9,651 nt of DNA from Bradyrhizobium sp. (GCA_028290165.1 JAQGKJ010000097.1:1-9651), one strand, 5' to 3'. Shown: positions 1 to 6,684, numbered from the stretch's first letter. Made by a program: numbers and translations. Notes: a model not told the origin generated them from the sequence alone.

Positions 1-1219
1 GCCGGGCCAGCAACACCGCATCCTCCGGGCGCGCCAGCCCGCTCTGGATGATCGCGAATTCGTCGGAGTTGAGCCGGGCAAGGGTATCTTCCTCGCGCAG
101 CGTCGAGCGCAGGCGCTTGGCGACGCCACGCAACAGCTTGTCACCGATGCCGTGGCCCAGCGTATCGTTGACCGCCTTGAAGTTGTCGAGGCCGAGCACC
201 AGCACCGCGACCTTCTCCGCGCTGCGCCTGGTGTGCTGCAGGATCTCGTCCATATGCTGGCGCAGCAGATTGCGGTTCGGCAGCCCGGTCAGTCCGTCGT
301 GCTGGGCAATGAAGGCGAGCAGCGCCTCGGCGCGATTGCGCTCGGTGATGTCCATCAACGCCAGCAGTACCGCCGGCTGGTCGCTATAGACCAGGTGGCG
401 CGAATAGATCTCCAGATAGATCAGCGTTCCGTCGGCCCTGACATGCTTCCAGGTGCGCGCGGTCTGCTCGTCGCTCGAGCGGTCGCCGGCCCAGGGCGGC
501 TCGGATTCGAAAGCCTGGATGCTTCGGATGGTCAACTTCTCGAACTCGGCGCGGCTATAGCCGTAATGCTCGACCGCGGCGTCGTTGACGCCCAGGATAC
601 GCTCGCCGTCCAGCGCGCAGACGAGCATGGGGACCGGATTGCTGTCGAACAACAGCCGGAACGAGGCCTCGCGCTGCTTCAATTCGGTGATGTCGACGCG
701 CAGGCCGATGATGCCGCCGTCCTCGGTCAGCCGCTCCTCGATCAGGATGACGCGGCCGTCGGCAAGCGCCTGCTCATGGCGTTCGCCGGGCTGATACAAT
801 CTTGTCAGCCGCTCGGCGATCCACTCTTCTTCGCGGCCGACCGCTTCCGGATAATCGCCGCGCTCGACGCCGATCCGGATGGTGTCCTGCAGCCGGGCCC
901 CCGGCGCGAACAAGTCCGAACTGCGGTTGTAGATCTCGGAATACTTTTTGTTCCAGAGAATGTAGCGCCCCTCGGGATCGAGGAACACGATGCCTTGCGG
1001 CAGGATGTCGATCGCCTCGCGCAACCGTTCGTGAGACTTTCGCGCGTCCGCAATCGCAGCTCCCGCTTCCGCGCGTTTGCGCACGATCTCGCCGATTTCA
1101 GCTGAAACGCGCCGGCTGCCGGCTGAGAGTTTCGGACTGGGTCTGGCTGGCCGGCCGGGAATACGGTTGATCGCCGCATGCTTCAGTTTTTTTGCTGTTC
1201 TTGGCCGGATCTTCGGCAT
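1..1219 (-). CDS. PAS-PAS-GGDEF signalling protein with degenerate GGDEF (partial, 3' end outside window)
   Basis: The reading frame runs without a stop from an ATG at 1219-1217 to the window edge (406 residues seen). After a basic N-terminus come a PAS domain (about residues 66-180, with ILPQGIVFLD and LWNKKYSEIY, ending in DITEL) and a second PAS (about 185-298, ending MDITERNRAE). A GGDEF domain opens at about 305 with HDGLTGLPNR and FKAVNDTLGH. The signature is NSDEF (384-388) instead of GGDEF. The first metal-binding Asp of the usual DxDxFK motif is Gly343 (LGLDNFK). The I-site RxxD is present (R375-EE-D378) five residues before the signature. Diguanylate cyclase activity is therefore unlikely. 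Proteins with this domain order often carry a C-terminal EAL phosphodiesterase domain, which would lie outside the window; that is inference. No transmembrane segment is visible, so a cytoplasmic sensor is likely. It is divergent from mepA. A weak GGGGCG precedes the start. Confidence 0.9.
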   Translation of the reverse strand, partial: MPKIRPRTAKKLKHAAINRIPGRPARPSPKLSAGSRRVSAEIGEIVRKRAEAGAAIADARKSHERLREAIDILPQGIVFLDPEGRYILWNKKYSEIYNRSSDLFAPGARLQDTIRIGVERGDYPEAVGREEEWIAERLTRLYQPGERHEQALADGRVILIEERLTEDGGIIGLRVDITELKQREASFRLLFDSNPVPMLVCALDGERILGVNDAAVEHYGYSRAEFEKLTIRSIQAFESEPPWAGDRSSDEQTARTWKHVRADGTLIYLEIYSRHLVYSDQPAVLLALMDITERNRAEALLAFIAQHDGLTGLPNRNLLRQHMDEILQHTRRSAEKVAVLVLGLDNFKAVNDTLGHGIGDKLLRGVAKRLRSTLREEDTLARLNSDEFAIIQSGLARPEDAVLLAR

Positions 1220-1743
1220 TGCTGCGCCCCACTCGCACTCTCGTCGGTATGTTCTCCGATAAGTGTCTGAAAAAATGGTGTCTCTTGCCAGCAACGCGTC
1301 TCGATCGCCGGCGCCCGGCGTCAGGGATTTGGGTTTTGGCTGCCTGTTTTAGAGGCGAACTCGCGGGCGAAAGCCGAGTCACCGCATGCAATCCGCGGTG
1401 CCCGCAAATGTGCGAGGCAAATCCGTCTGCATTCTCTGACATACGCCGTGATTGCAGAACCAGTGCCGCGGATTTCCGAAGGTCCGCATCAAATTTCGTC
1501 AATGGCCGACAGGGTTATCGAACGGTTAAGACGGCGGGTCCTCAACCCCTGCGTTAGTTCGAAATTTCGATCCGCGTGCTGCGCGGCCTATTGCGCCCAT
1601 CCAACGCGAACAGTGCCGCAGCATGCGAGGGATGCAGCCTGACGGCTGTTGATGGTCCGGTCTCCGAAATCACGCGGTTGCGACCCAGGGCGCCTTATCC
1701 GCGGGCGGCGATCCATGCTAGGCTTGCGCGATAGAGTGAATCG
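1220..1743. other. Divergent intergenic region without a credible gene
   Basis: These 524 bases separate the minus-strand PAS-GGDEF gene from plus-strand mepA, so promoters for both must lie here, but I cannot pick a convincing -35/-10 pair. Open frames that cross it read as low-quality Arg/Ser/Ala-rich peptides, have no good ribosome binding site, and run into the neighbouring genes in the wrong frame. It contains several short inverted repeats: 1306-1320 (6-bp stem, 3-nt loop), a compound structure at 1363-1405, 1468-1487 (5-bp stem), and a 12-bp self-complementary TCGAAATTTCGA at 1559-1570. I see no tRNA and no riboswitch family that I recognise. Confidence 0.6.
1363..1405. other. Possible structured element (compound inverted repeat)
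   Basis: GCGGG (1363-1367) and CACCGC (1380-1385) pair with the uninterrupted GCGGTGCCCGC (1395-1405), leaving a 9-nt apical loop (1386-1394) and a 12-nt bulge on the 5' side. The bulge region can alternatively form GGC-GAAA-GCC with a GNRA-type loop. In all, 11 base pairs are possible. No RNA family is recognised and the strand is unknown. In GC-rich DNA this could arise by chance. Confidence 0.2.
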
Positions 1744-2694
1744 ATGATCCCCCGCCGCATTTTCTTCCTCATCCTGTTGGCCGCCTCCCTCCTCGCCGGC
1801 GCTACCGGCGCGCCGGCGCAGGACAAGGGCAGCGTCGATCCAAAGCCGCTGCCGCCGCTGGCCAATCCCAACGATCCCAAGATCGGCGCCAAGGAGCTGT
1901 TCGGCCGCAAGGTGCTGCCGGCGGCGATCCCCACGCGCGTGATCGGCTTCTACGCCAAGGGCTGCATCGCGGGCGCGGAGGCGCTGCCGATCAACGGCGA
2001 CACCTGGCAGGTGATGCGGTTGTCGCGCAATCGTAACTGGGCGCATCCCGACATGGTTGCGCTGCTCAAGCGGTTGGCGGACAAAGTGCACAAGGAAGCC
2101 AGTTGGCCGGGAATATTGGTCGGCGACATGTCACAGCCGCGCGGCGGCCCGATGATCACCGGGCATGCCAGCCATCAGGTTGGCCTCGACGCCGATGTCT
2201 GGCTGACGCCGATGCCGGACCACCGACTGTCGCGCGAGGAGCGCGAGGAAATGTCCGCTGTCATGATGGTGCGCCCCGACCGGCTCGACGTCGATCCAAA
2301 AGTCTTCACGCCGGGTCATCTCATACTGATCCGTGACGCCGCGCAGGAACCGAGCGTGCAGCGCATCTTCGTCAACGCGGCGATCAAGAAGGCGTTGTGC
2401 CGCGAAGCCAAGGGCGACCGCAGCTGGCTCTCCAAGATCCGACCGATGTATGGCCACGATTATCACTTCCACATTCGCATCAAATGTCCCTCCGGCAGCG
2501 ACGCCTGCGAGAGCCAGCCGGCGCCGTCGGACGGCGAAGGCTGCAGCGCCGGCGACCTGGCCTTCTGGTTCAAGGATTCGGTCATCCACCCCAAGCCGCC
2601 GAAAGAACCTCCGAAGCCGCGGCTGGGGCCCACGCTGGCGCAATTGCCGGCCGCCTGCCGCCAGGTTCTGGCCGCGCCGGACGCCAAGCAATAG
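1744..2694 (+). CDS. mepA: MepA penicillin-insensitive murein endopeptidase (peptidase M74)
   Basis: The 316-residue protein has a Sec signal peptide (two Arg at 4-5, hydrophobic core 6-20, cleavage expected after A23-P-A25), so it acts in the periplasm. The M74/LAS-type zinc motifs are complete: GHASHQVGLDAD, with H141, H144 and D151 matching E. coli H110, H113 and D120 in spacing, and GHDYHFHIR, with H238, H241 and H243 matching E. coli H206, H209 and H211. Enzymes of this family cut D-Ala-mDAP and mDAP-mDAP cross-links in peptidoglycan. Six cysteines (74, 219, 248, 255, 267, 305) would suit disulfides in the periplasm. The C-terminus carries a Pro/Lys-rich linker (about 282-295) and a short tail. 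The protein is somewhat longer than E. coli MepA, mostly at its ends. The ATG at 1744 directly precedes the signal peptide; the ribosome binding site (GAGTGA) is weak. It is transcribed apart from the divergent PAS-GGDEF gene. Confidence 0.95.
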   Translation: MIPRRIFFLILLAASLLAGATGAPAQDKGSVDPKPLPPLANPNDPKIGAKELFGRKVLPAAIPTRVIGFYAKGCIAGAEALPINGDTWQVMRLSRNRNWAHPDMVALLKRLADKVHKEASWPGILVGDMSQPRGGPMITGHASHQVGLDADVWLTPMPDHRLSREEREEMSAVMMVRPDRLDVDPKVFTPGHLILIRDAAQEPSVQRIFVNAAIKKALCREAKGDRSWLSKIRPMYGHDYHFHIRIKCPSGSDACESQPAPSDGEGCSAGDLAFWFKDSVIHPKPPKEPPKPRLGPTLAQLPAACRQVLAAPDAKQ

Positions 2695-2817
2695 CGGGCC
2701 GGGGCCCTCGGCGATTTCATTCGGCCAGAAATTGCGCTAATGTCAGGCATCATCGCGCCGTAAGCGCGGTCGACATTTTGGGACGACGGTCCCGGCTTTG
2801 CATTTCACCATCTGTCG

Positions 2818-2838
2818 GCAGCAGCGTGGCGTTGCTGC
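2818..2838 (+). other. Leader hairpin before the small secreted protein
   Basis: GCAGCAGCG (2818-2826) pairs with CGTTGCTGC (2830-2838) around a TGG loop, nine pairs with one G-U. It ends 27 bases before the preferred ATG. No T-run follows, so it is not a standard terminator for mepA. It could be a leader structure or chance. Confidence 0.25.
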
Positions 2839-2854
2839 GCACGGCTTGGCATTG

Positions 2855-2860
2855 TGAGGA
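2855..2860 (+). promoter_or_regulatory. Ribosome binding site that fixes the start at 2866
   Basis: TGAGGA contains GAGG six bases before the ATG at 2866. The alternative upstream GTG (2854-2856) overlaps this site and would add four residues (Met-Arg-Ile-Ala). The later ATG is therefore preferred. Confidence 0.6.
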
Positions 2861-2865
2861 TCGCC

Positions 2866-3390
2866 ATGCGTATAAGTGCAGGTAACCATCTCACTTTGTT
2901 TGTCGTGCTGGTCTTGCTCGGAGCGGCCCGCGCTTACGCCGCGGAGGAACCAAGCGGCTGCGACAAATTCAAATGGAATATCGAGCACGAGCGTGCGGCA
3001 CTGACCGCGCCGGATCGCATCAAGCTTTCGTCGGGCGGCGAACTTAATGCGCTGCCACCGACTGCGGTGACGCTCGCCTTGCGTGCGCCTGCCGAGGCAA
3101 AGCTGCCCTCGCCGCCGGAGCGCGCGCCCAGGGAAGGCACCTTTGCCGGTTTCGCGACGTTCAAGAGCGCGCCGAAGGCCGGCCTGTACACGATCAGCCT
3201 GTCCGCAGGCGGCTGGGTCGACGTCCTTCAGGACGGGCATTTTCTGAAACCCAAGGCCTTCGGCGGCGCCACCGATTGCGAGGGCATCCGCAAGACCATG
3301 AAATACGAGATCGGCGCCCGCCCGTTCGTGCTGCAGGTCAGCGGTACCAAGGAGGATTCGGTATCGATCGCGATCCTGCCATCTGAATAG
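2866..3390 (+). CDS. Small secreted protein of unknown function
   Basis: The 174-residue product starts with a clear Sec signal peptide (hydrophobic stretch about 9-21, cleavage expected after A23-Y-A25), giving a mature periplasmic or secreted domain of about 149 residues. The mature part has two cysteines, one near its start (C32) and one in the ATDCEGIRK segment, which could form a disulfide. Alternating hydrophobic residues around Gly (GLYTISLSAGGWVDVLQDG, and near the end FVLQVSGTKEDSVSIAIL) suggest a beta-rich fold. I do not recognise a named family and assign no function; it resembles the many conserved hypothetical secreted proteins of Bradyrhizobium. It lies 171 bases after mepA on the same strand, so co-transcription is possible but not shown. 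Start chosen by the GAGG at 2856-2859; an in-frame GTG at 2854 is the alternative. Confidence 0.85.
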   Translation: MRISAGNHLTLFVVLVLLGAARAYAAEEPSGCDKFKWNIEHERAALTAPDRIKLSSGGELNALPPTAVTLALRAPAEAKLPSPPERAPREGTFAGFATFKSAPKAGLYTISLSAGGWVDVLQDGHFLKPKAFGGATDCEGIRKTMKYEIGARPFVLQVSGTKEDSVSIAILPSE

Positions 3391-3394
3391 ACCT

Positions 3395-3438
3395 GCGCAT
3401 GATCCGCCAAAGTGCGGTTTGGCGATAAGATCATGCGC
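3395..3438. repeat. Palindromic intergenic repeat (REP-like, Rhizobiales type)
   Basis: GCGCATGATC (3395-3404) and GATCATGCGC (3429-3438) are perfect inverted arms of 10 bp. Inside them CGCCAAA (3405-3411) pairs with TTTGGCG (3418-3424), with a 6-nt loop and a 4-nt ATAA bulge on the right only. From memory, dispersed elements with the same GCGCATGATC arms and an AAAGTG...CGGTTT core are common between genes in Bradyrhizobium and other Rhizobiales. It starts four bases after the stop of the secreted protein gene. It could fold in the transcript and act as an end-protecting or terminator-like hairpin, but no T-run follows. Only one copy is in the window. Confidence 0.75.
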
Positions 3439-3615
3439 CTTTGATATCAGGACACTTTACCCCGATTGTCAGCCTGCTATGGTTTTACCAGCGATATCCC
3501 GATCGACCGTAAGTCGCCGGGACCAGCGGAACGGCGCTTCCGCCTGTCGCGTTCATATTTAGCCAACGCCTGATTTGCGCGCGCCAGATGCGCGCCGCGA
3601 ACATGGAGCGCCATT
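3439..3615 (+). promoter_or_regulatory. Presumed mod promoter and leader
   Basis: This 177-base stretch between the palindromic repeat and modA must hold the mod operon promoter. I see a small palindrome TGATATCA (3442-3449) and a second GATATC at 3493-3498, but no clear ModE-type operator of the E. coli kind (paired TATATA half-sites) and no convincing -35/-10 pair. A GC hairpin, GCGCGC (3579-3584), loop CAGAT, GCGCGC (3590-3595), sits nine bases before the Shine-Dalgarno GGAG (3605-3608), which is seven bases from the modA ATG. Confidence 0.45.
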
Positions 3616-4401
3616 ATGCATCGTCTTGCCGGATTTTTCCTCGCCTTCGTTTTCCTGTGCGGATCGGCGTGTTCGCCTGCCCTTGCCCAGGACAAGAGCC
3701 TGACCGTGTTCGCGGCGGCCTCGATGAAAAACGCGCTCGACGACATCGACACGGCCTTCACCGCCAAGACCGGCGTCAAGATCGTCGCCAGCTACGCCGC
3801 CAGCTCGGCGCTGGCAAAACAGATCGAACAGGGCGCGCCCGCGGACATTTTCGTCTCGGCCGACACCGACTGGATGGACTACGCAACGGCCAGGAAAAAC
3901 ATCAATGAACCGACGCGGGTCAATCTGCTCGGCAACAGCATCGTGCTGATCGCTCCCAAAGATTCCAAGATCGACAACGTCGCCATCGGGCCGGGCTTCG
4001 ATCTGGCAAAGCTCGCCGGCGACGGCAAGATTGCCACCGGCGACGTGAAGGCGGTGCCGGTCGGCAAATACGCCAAGGCAGCGCTGGAAAAACTCGGCGC
4101 ATGGCAAACCGCCGAGCCGAAATTCGCGATGGCGGAAAGCGTGCGCGCCGCGCTGACCCTGGTGGCGCGCGGCGAAGCAGCACTTGGGATAGTCTATTCC
4201 ACCGATGCCAAGGTCGAGCCCGGCGTCAAGATCGTCGGCACCTTCCCGCCCGATTCCCACCCTCCGATCATCTACCCGGTGGCGGCGACCGCGGCGGCGA
4301 AAACGGAAGCGGCCGACTATCTCGCCTTTCTGCGAACATCAGTGGCCAAAGCGATTTTCGAGAAATACGGGTTCAAGTTTCTCGTCAGCCCGACGACTTA
4401 A
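3616..4401 (+). CDS. modA: ModA molybdate-binding periplasmic protein
   Basis: This is the 261-residue substrate-binding component of the molybdate ABC importer. The signal peptide has a hydrophobic core at 6-18 and cleavage is expected after A22-L-A24; the two cysteines in it (15, 19) do not form a lipobox, so a soluble periplasmic protein is likely. The oxyanion contacts known from E. coli ModA (S12, S39, A125, V152, Y170) align without gaps with S36 (AAASMKNAL), S63 (YAASSALAKQ), V149 (VPVGKYA), V176 (AESVRAAL) and Y194 (GIVYSTDA). The A125-to-V change is at a position that should bind through its backbone. Molybdate (and probably tungstate) is the expected ligand. GGAG lies seven bases before the ATG. 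It is the first gene of modABC; modB follows after 3 bases. Confidence 0.96.
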   Translation: MHRLAGFFLAFVFLCGSACSPALAQDKSLTVFAAASMKNALDDIDTAFTAKTGVKIVASYAASSALAKQIEQGAPADIFVSADTDWMDYATARKNINEPTRVNLLGNSIVLIAPKDSKIDNVAIGPGFDLAKLAGDGKIATGDVKAVPVGKYAKAALEKLGAWQTAEPKFAMAESVRAALTLVARGEAALGIVYSTDAKVEPGVKIVGTFPPDSHPPIIYPVAATAAAKTEAADYLAFLRTSVAKAIFEKYGFKFLVSPTT

Positions 4402-4404
4402 GGC

Positions 4405-5100
4405 GTGTTCGAAATTTCGCCCACGGAGTGGACGGCGATCCTGCTGTCGCTCCGGGTTGCCACGGTCGCGACGCTGGTGGCGACGCCGCTCGGTATCGCG
4501 GTGGCGTGGCTGTTGGCGCGGCGAGACTTCTGGGGCAGATCGGCGCTCGACGCGGCCATCCATTTGCCGCTGGTGCTTCCGCCCGTCGTCACCGGCTATC
4601 TCCTGCTGCTGACATTCGGCAGGCGCGGCCTGGTCGGCGCCTGGCTCGCCGACCATCTCGGCATCGTGTTCGCGTTTCGCTGGACCGGGGCGGCACTCGC
4701 CTGCGGCATCATGGCGTTTCCGCTGCTGGTGCGACCGATCCGGCTGTCGATCGAAGCCGTGGACCGCCGGCTGGAGCAGGCGGCGGGAACGCTGGGCGCC
4801 GCGCCTTGGCGGGTGTTTGCGACCATCACGCTGCCCCTGGCGCTGCCGGGCGTGCTGGCCGGGATGGTGCTCGGCTTTGCCAAGGCGATCGGCGAATTCG
4901 GCGCGACCATTACCTTCGTGTCGAACATTCCAGGCGAAACCCAGACCATTTCCTCGGCGATCTATTCACTGATCCAGACGCCTGACGGCGACACGGCGGC
5001 GCTGCGGCTGGTGGTGGTTTCCATTCTGATCGCGCTTGCTGCCCTGATCGCCTCCGAATGGTTCGCACGGCGCGCGCTGCGACGCCTGCACGGGAATTGA
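4405..5100 (+). CDS. modB: ModB molybdate ABC transporter permease
   Basis: This 231-residue inner-membrane permease has about five hydrophobic segments (roughly 11-38, 48-71, 88-109, 141-163, 198-218). The cytoplasmic EAA loop that docks on the ATPase is at about 124-144 ([15 protein letters not shown] then TLP). The downstream segment with GEFGATITF and NIPGETQT is typical of ModB/CysT-like permeases. Length is normal for ModB. The start is GTG at 4405, in the same frame as modA and only three bases after its TAA, so no earlier start is possible. The only Shine-Dalgarno-like bases (AAGG, 4400-4403) are too close to the start, so translation is probably coupled to modA. modC begins two bases after its stop. 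Confidence 0.95.
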   Translation: MFEISPTEWTAILLSLRVATVATLVATPLGIAVAWLLARRDFWGRSALDAAIHLPLVLPPVVTGYLLLLTFGRRGLVGAWLADHLGIVFAFRWTGAALACGIMAFPLLVRPIRLSIEAVDRRLEQAAGTLGAAPWRVFATITLPLALPGVLAGMVLGFAKAIGEFGATITFVSNIPGETQTISSAIYSLIQTPDGDTAALRLVVVSILIALAALIASEWFARRALRRLHGN

Positions 5101-5102
5101 CC

Positions 5103-5774
5103 ATGCTGCGTGTCGACGTCTCCAGACAGCTCGGCGAATTCACCATCGAAGCCTCCTTCGCCAGCGAGGGCCGCGTGACCGGGCTGTTCGGCGCCTCCGG
5201 CGCCGGCAAGACCTCGCTGATCAACATGATTGCGGGATTGCTGCGGCCCGACCGCGGTACCATCGCCATCGATGGCGAGGTGCTCGACGACACGGCGGCG
5301 CGCCTGCACGTCCCGGCGCATCGCCGCCGGATTGGCTATGTGTTCCAGGATGCGCGGCTGTTTCCGCATCTCGACGTGCGCCAGAATCTCGACTATGGGC
5401 GGCGCATGAACAGGCTTGCCGATGATGCCGCGCAACGCAAACGTGTCACCGACCTGCTCGATATCGGCGGGCTGCTGGATCGCCGTCCCGGAAAACTCTC
5501 CGGCGGCGAGCGCCAGCGCGTCGCGCTCGGACGCGCGCTCTTGTCAAAGCCGAGATTGCTGCTGCTGGATGAGCCGCTGGGCTCGCTGGATGAAGAGCGC
5601 AAGGTGGAAATCCTGCCCTACCTCGTGCGGCTGCGGGATGAAGCCGGCATCCCCATGGTCTATGTCAGCCACGACGTTTCCGAAATGCGCCAGCTCGCGA
5701 CGCAAATCGTGATGTTCAGGCGCGGGCGGGTGATTGCCTTTGGCGCCATCGAGGTCTTGCCTGTCATCGTCTAA
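5103..5774 (+). CDS. modC: ModC molybdate ABC transporter ATPase, lacking the Mop domain
   Basis: This is the ATPase of the molybdate importer (223 residues). The nucleotide-binding domain is complete: Walker [10 protein letters not shown] (30-38), Q-loop Gln82 (YVFQDARLF), signature LSGGERQ (132-138), Walker B LLLLDEP (152-158), D-loop Asp163 and H-loop His190. The protein stops 33 residues after His190 at [12 protein letters not shown], just where ModC proteins of usual length (about 350 residues) continue into the Mop/TOBE domain that binds molybdate. I translated onward in the next frame and saw no remnant of such a domain. The ATG at 5103 has GGGA (5092-5095) seven bases upstream and starts with a typical ModC N-terminus; an in-frame ATG at 5058 would overlap modB and is unlikely. 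Assignment as ModC rests mainly on the operon; the domain alone fits several oxyanion or metal ABC ATPases. Confidence 0.92.
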   Translation: MLRVDVSRQLGEFTIEASFASEGRVTGLFGASGAGKTSLINMIAGLLRPDRGTIAIDGEVLDDTAARLHVPAHRRRIGYVFQDARLFPHLDVRQNLDYGRRMNRLADDAAQRKRVTDLLDIGGLLDRRPGKLSGGERQRVALGRALLSKPRLLLLDEPLGSLDEERKVEILPYLVRLRDEAGIPMVYVSHDVSEMRQLATQIVMFRRGRVIAFGAIEVLPVIV

Positions 5775-5785
5775 TTCCGACCTCT

Positions 5786-5804
5786 TTCAGGATGCTATCC
5801 TGAA
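5786..5804. promoter_or_regulatory. Perfect inverted repeat, candidate operator or hairpin
   Basis: TTCAGGAT (5786-5793) and ATCCTGAA (5797-5804) are perfect inverted arms around GCT; a T-G pair could extend the stem by one. It starts 11 bases after the modC stop and ends 44 bases before the methyltransferase ATG. No T-run follows on either strand, so a plain rho-independent terminator is not favoured. Size and symmetry suit a dimeric repressor site, but a transcript-end hairpin for modC is possible. Confidence 0.5.
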
Positions 5805-5848
5805 GCAGGCCTCACGCGAGGCATGGCTTCGAACGGAGAACCCAACCC

Positions 5849-6637
5849 ATGGCCGAACCGCAGATCCGCTTCGACGACGGGGCCGCGTATGAGCGGATGA
5901 TGGGAGTCTGGAGCAGGCTGGCGGGCGAAGTGTTCCTTGATTGGCTCGCGCCCCGCCCCGGCCTGCGATGGATCGACGTCGGCTGCGGCAACGGCGCCTT
6001 CACCGAGCTGATCGTTGAAAGGTGCGCGCCCGCCGAGGTTTGCGGCATCGATCCGTCGGATGGGCAACTCGCTTATGCGCGCACGCGACCGACCACGCGC
6101 ATCGCACAGTTCCGACAAGGTGATGCGATGGAGCTTCCCTTCCCGTCGCACCGGTTTGATGCCGCCGTCATGGCGCTGGTGATTTTCTTCGTTCCCGACC
6201 CCGGCAAAGGCGTGGCCGAGATGGTTCGGGTCGTCTCCCCCGGCGGAACGGTGGCCGCTTATGCCTGGGACATGCCGGGCGGTGGATTCCCGTTACAGCC
6301 GATCCAGACGGAAATGTTCGCGATGGGCTTTCCCCCGGCCCGCCCGCCAAGCGCGGACGTTTCAAGAGCCGAAGCGCTTCAGAATTTATGGACCGATGCA
6401 GGTCTCGAAAGCGTGGAAACACGCAAGATCGAGGTGCAACGGACGTTCACCGATTTCGACGACTTTTGGACAACTGCGATGCTGGCGCCCAGTACCGGCC
6501 CGACGGTGGCTTCGATGCCCCCGGATGATGTGGAGCTTTTGAAAAAGCGAGTACGCGCACGCCTGCCGGCGGACGCTGCAGGGCGCATTACCTATGGTGC
6601 ATGGACCAACGCGGTTAAGGGACGCGTGCCCGTTTGA
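5849..6637 (+). CDS. Class I SAM-dependent methyltransferase
   Basis: The 262-residue protein has a Methyltransferase_11-type Rossmann core. Motif I is IDVGCGNGAF (42-51), which holds the SAM loop. An acidic residue at the end of strand 2 is Asp68 (CGIDPSDGQL). Motif III is GDAMELPFP (91-99, Asp92 near the adenine), followed by FDAAVMAL (103-110) and a post-core segment VVSPGGTVAAYAWD. The N-terminus (FDDGAAYERMMGVWSRLAG) and C-terminal half resemble UbiE/COQ5-like small-molecule methyltransferases, but the substrate cannot be read from sequence. No membrane or signal segment is visible, so it is cytosolic. GGAG lies ten bases before the ATG. It is 74 bases after modC with a perfect inverted repeat between them, so it is probably its own transcription unit. 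It converges on the antiporter gene with a 47-base gap and no clear terminator. Confidence 0.9.
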   Translation: MAEPQIRFDDGAAYERMMGVWSRLAGEVFLDWLAPRPGLRWIDVGCGNGAFTELIVERCAPAEVCGIDPSDGQLAYARTRPTTRIAQFRQGDAMELPFPSHRFDAAVMALVIFFVPDPGKGVAEMVRVVSPGGTVAAYAWDMPGGGFPLQPIQTEMFAMGFPPARPPSADVSRAEALQNLWTDAGLESVETRKIEVQRTFTDFDDFWTTAMLAPSTGPTVASMPPDDVELLKKRVRARLPADAAGRITYGAWTNAVKGRVPV

Positions 6638-6684
6638 ACAGCTGCACGGCGGAAGCACCGCTAGTACGCTGCTCGCAATCACGC

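Noticed and set aside
152..1105. A 317-codon plus-strand open frame opposite the PAS-GGDEF gene
   Set aside because: It is the antisense shadow of a frame with clear PAS and GGDEF motifs and has no domain of its own.
1098..1557. Open frames on both strands across the gap before mepA (134 and 121 codons)
   Set aside because: They have no ribosome binding site, no recognisable motif, overlap the start of the PAS-GGDEF gene, and have the composition of random GC-rich frames.
1557..1569. GTTCGAAATTTCG occurs here and again at 4407-4419
   Set aside because: One repeated 13-mer is expected by chance in nearly 10 kb, and the second copy is inside the modB start codons. The tRNA T-loop-like TTCGAAA here has no pairing stem.
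2780..2793. GGGAC-GACG-GTCCC hairpin after mepA as a terminator
   Set aside because: The stem is only five pairs, no T-run follows, and it lies about 85 bases past the stop codon. It cannot be told from chance.
3439..3615. ModE operator upstream of modA
   Set aside because: Two GATATC occurrences exist but not the spaced inverted TATATA half-sites of the E. coli ModE operator. The form of the alphaproteobacterial site could not be checked.
6638..6684. Bidirectional terminator between the converging methyltransferase and antiporter genes
   Set aside because: Only a four-pair GCGG/CCGC stem is visible and there is no T-run on either strand.
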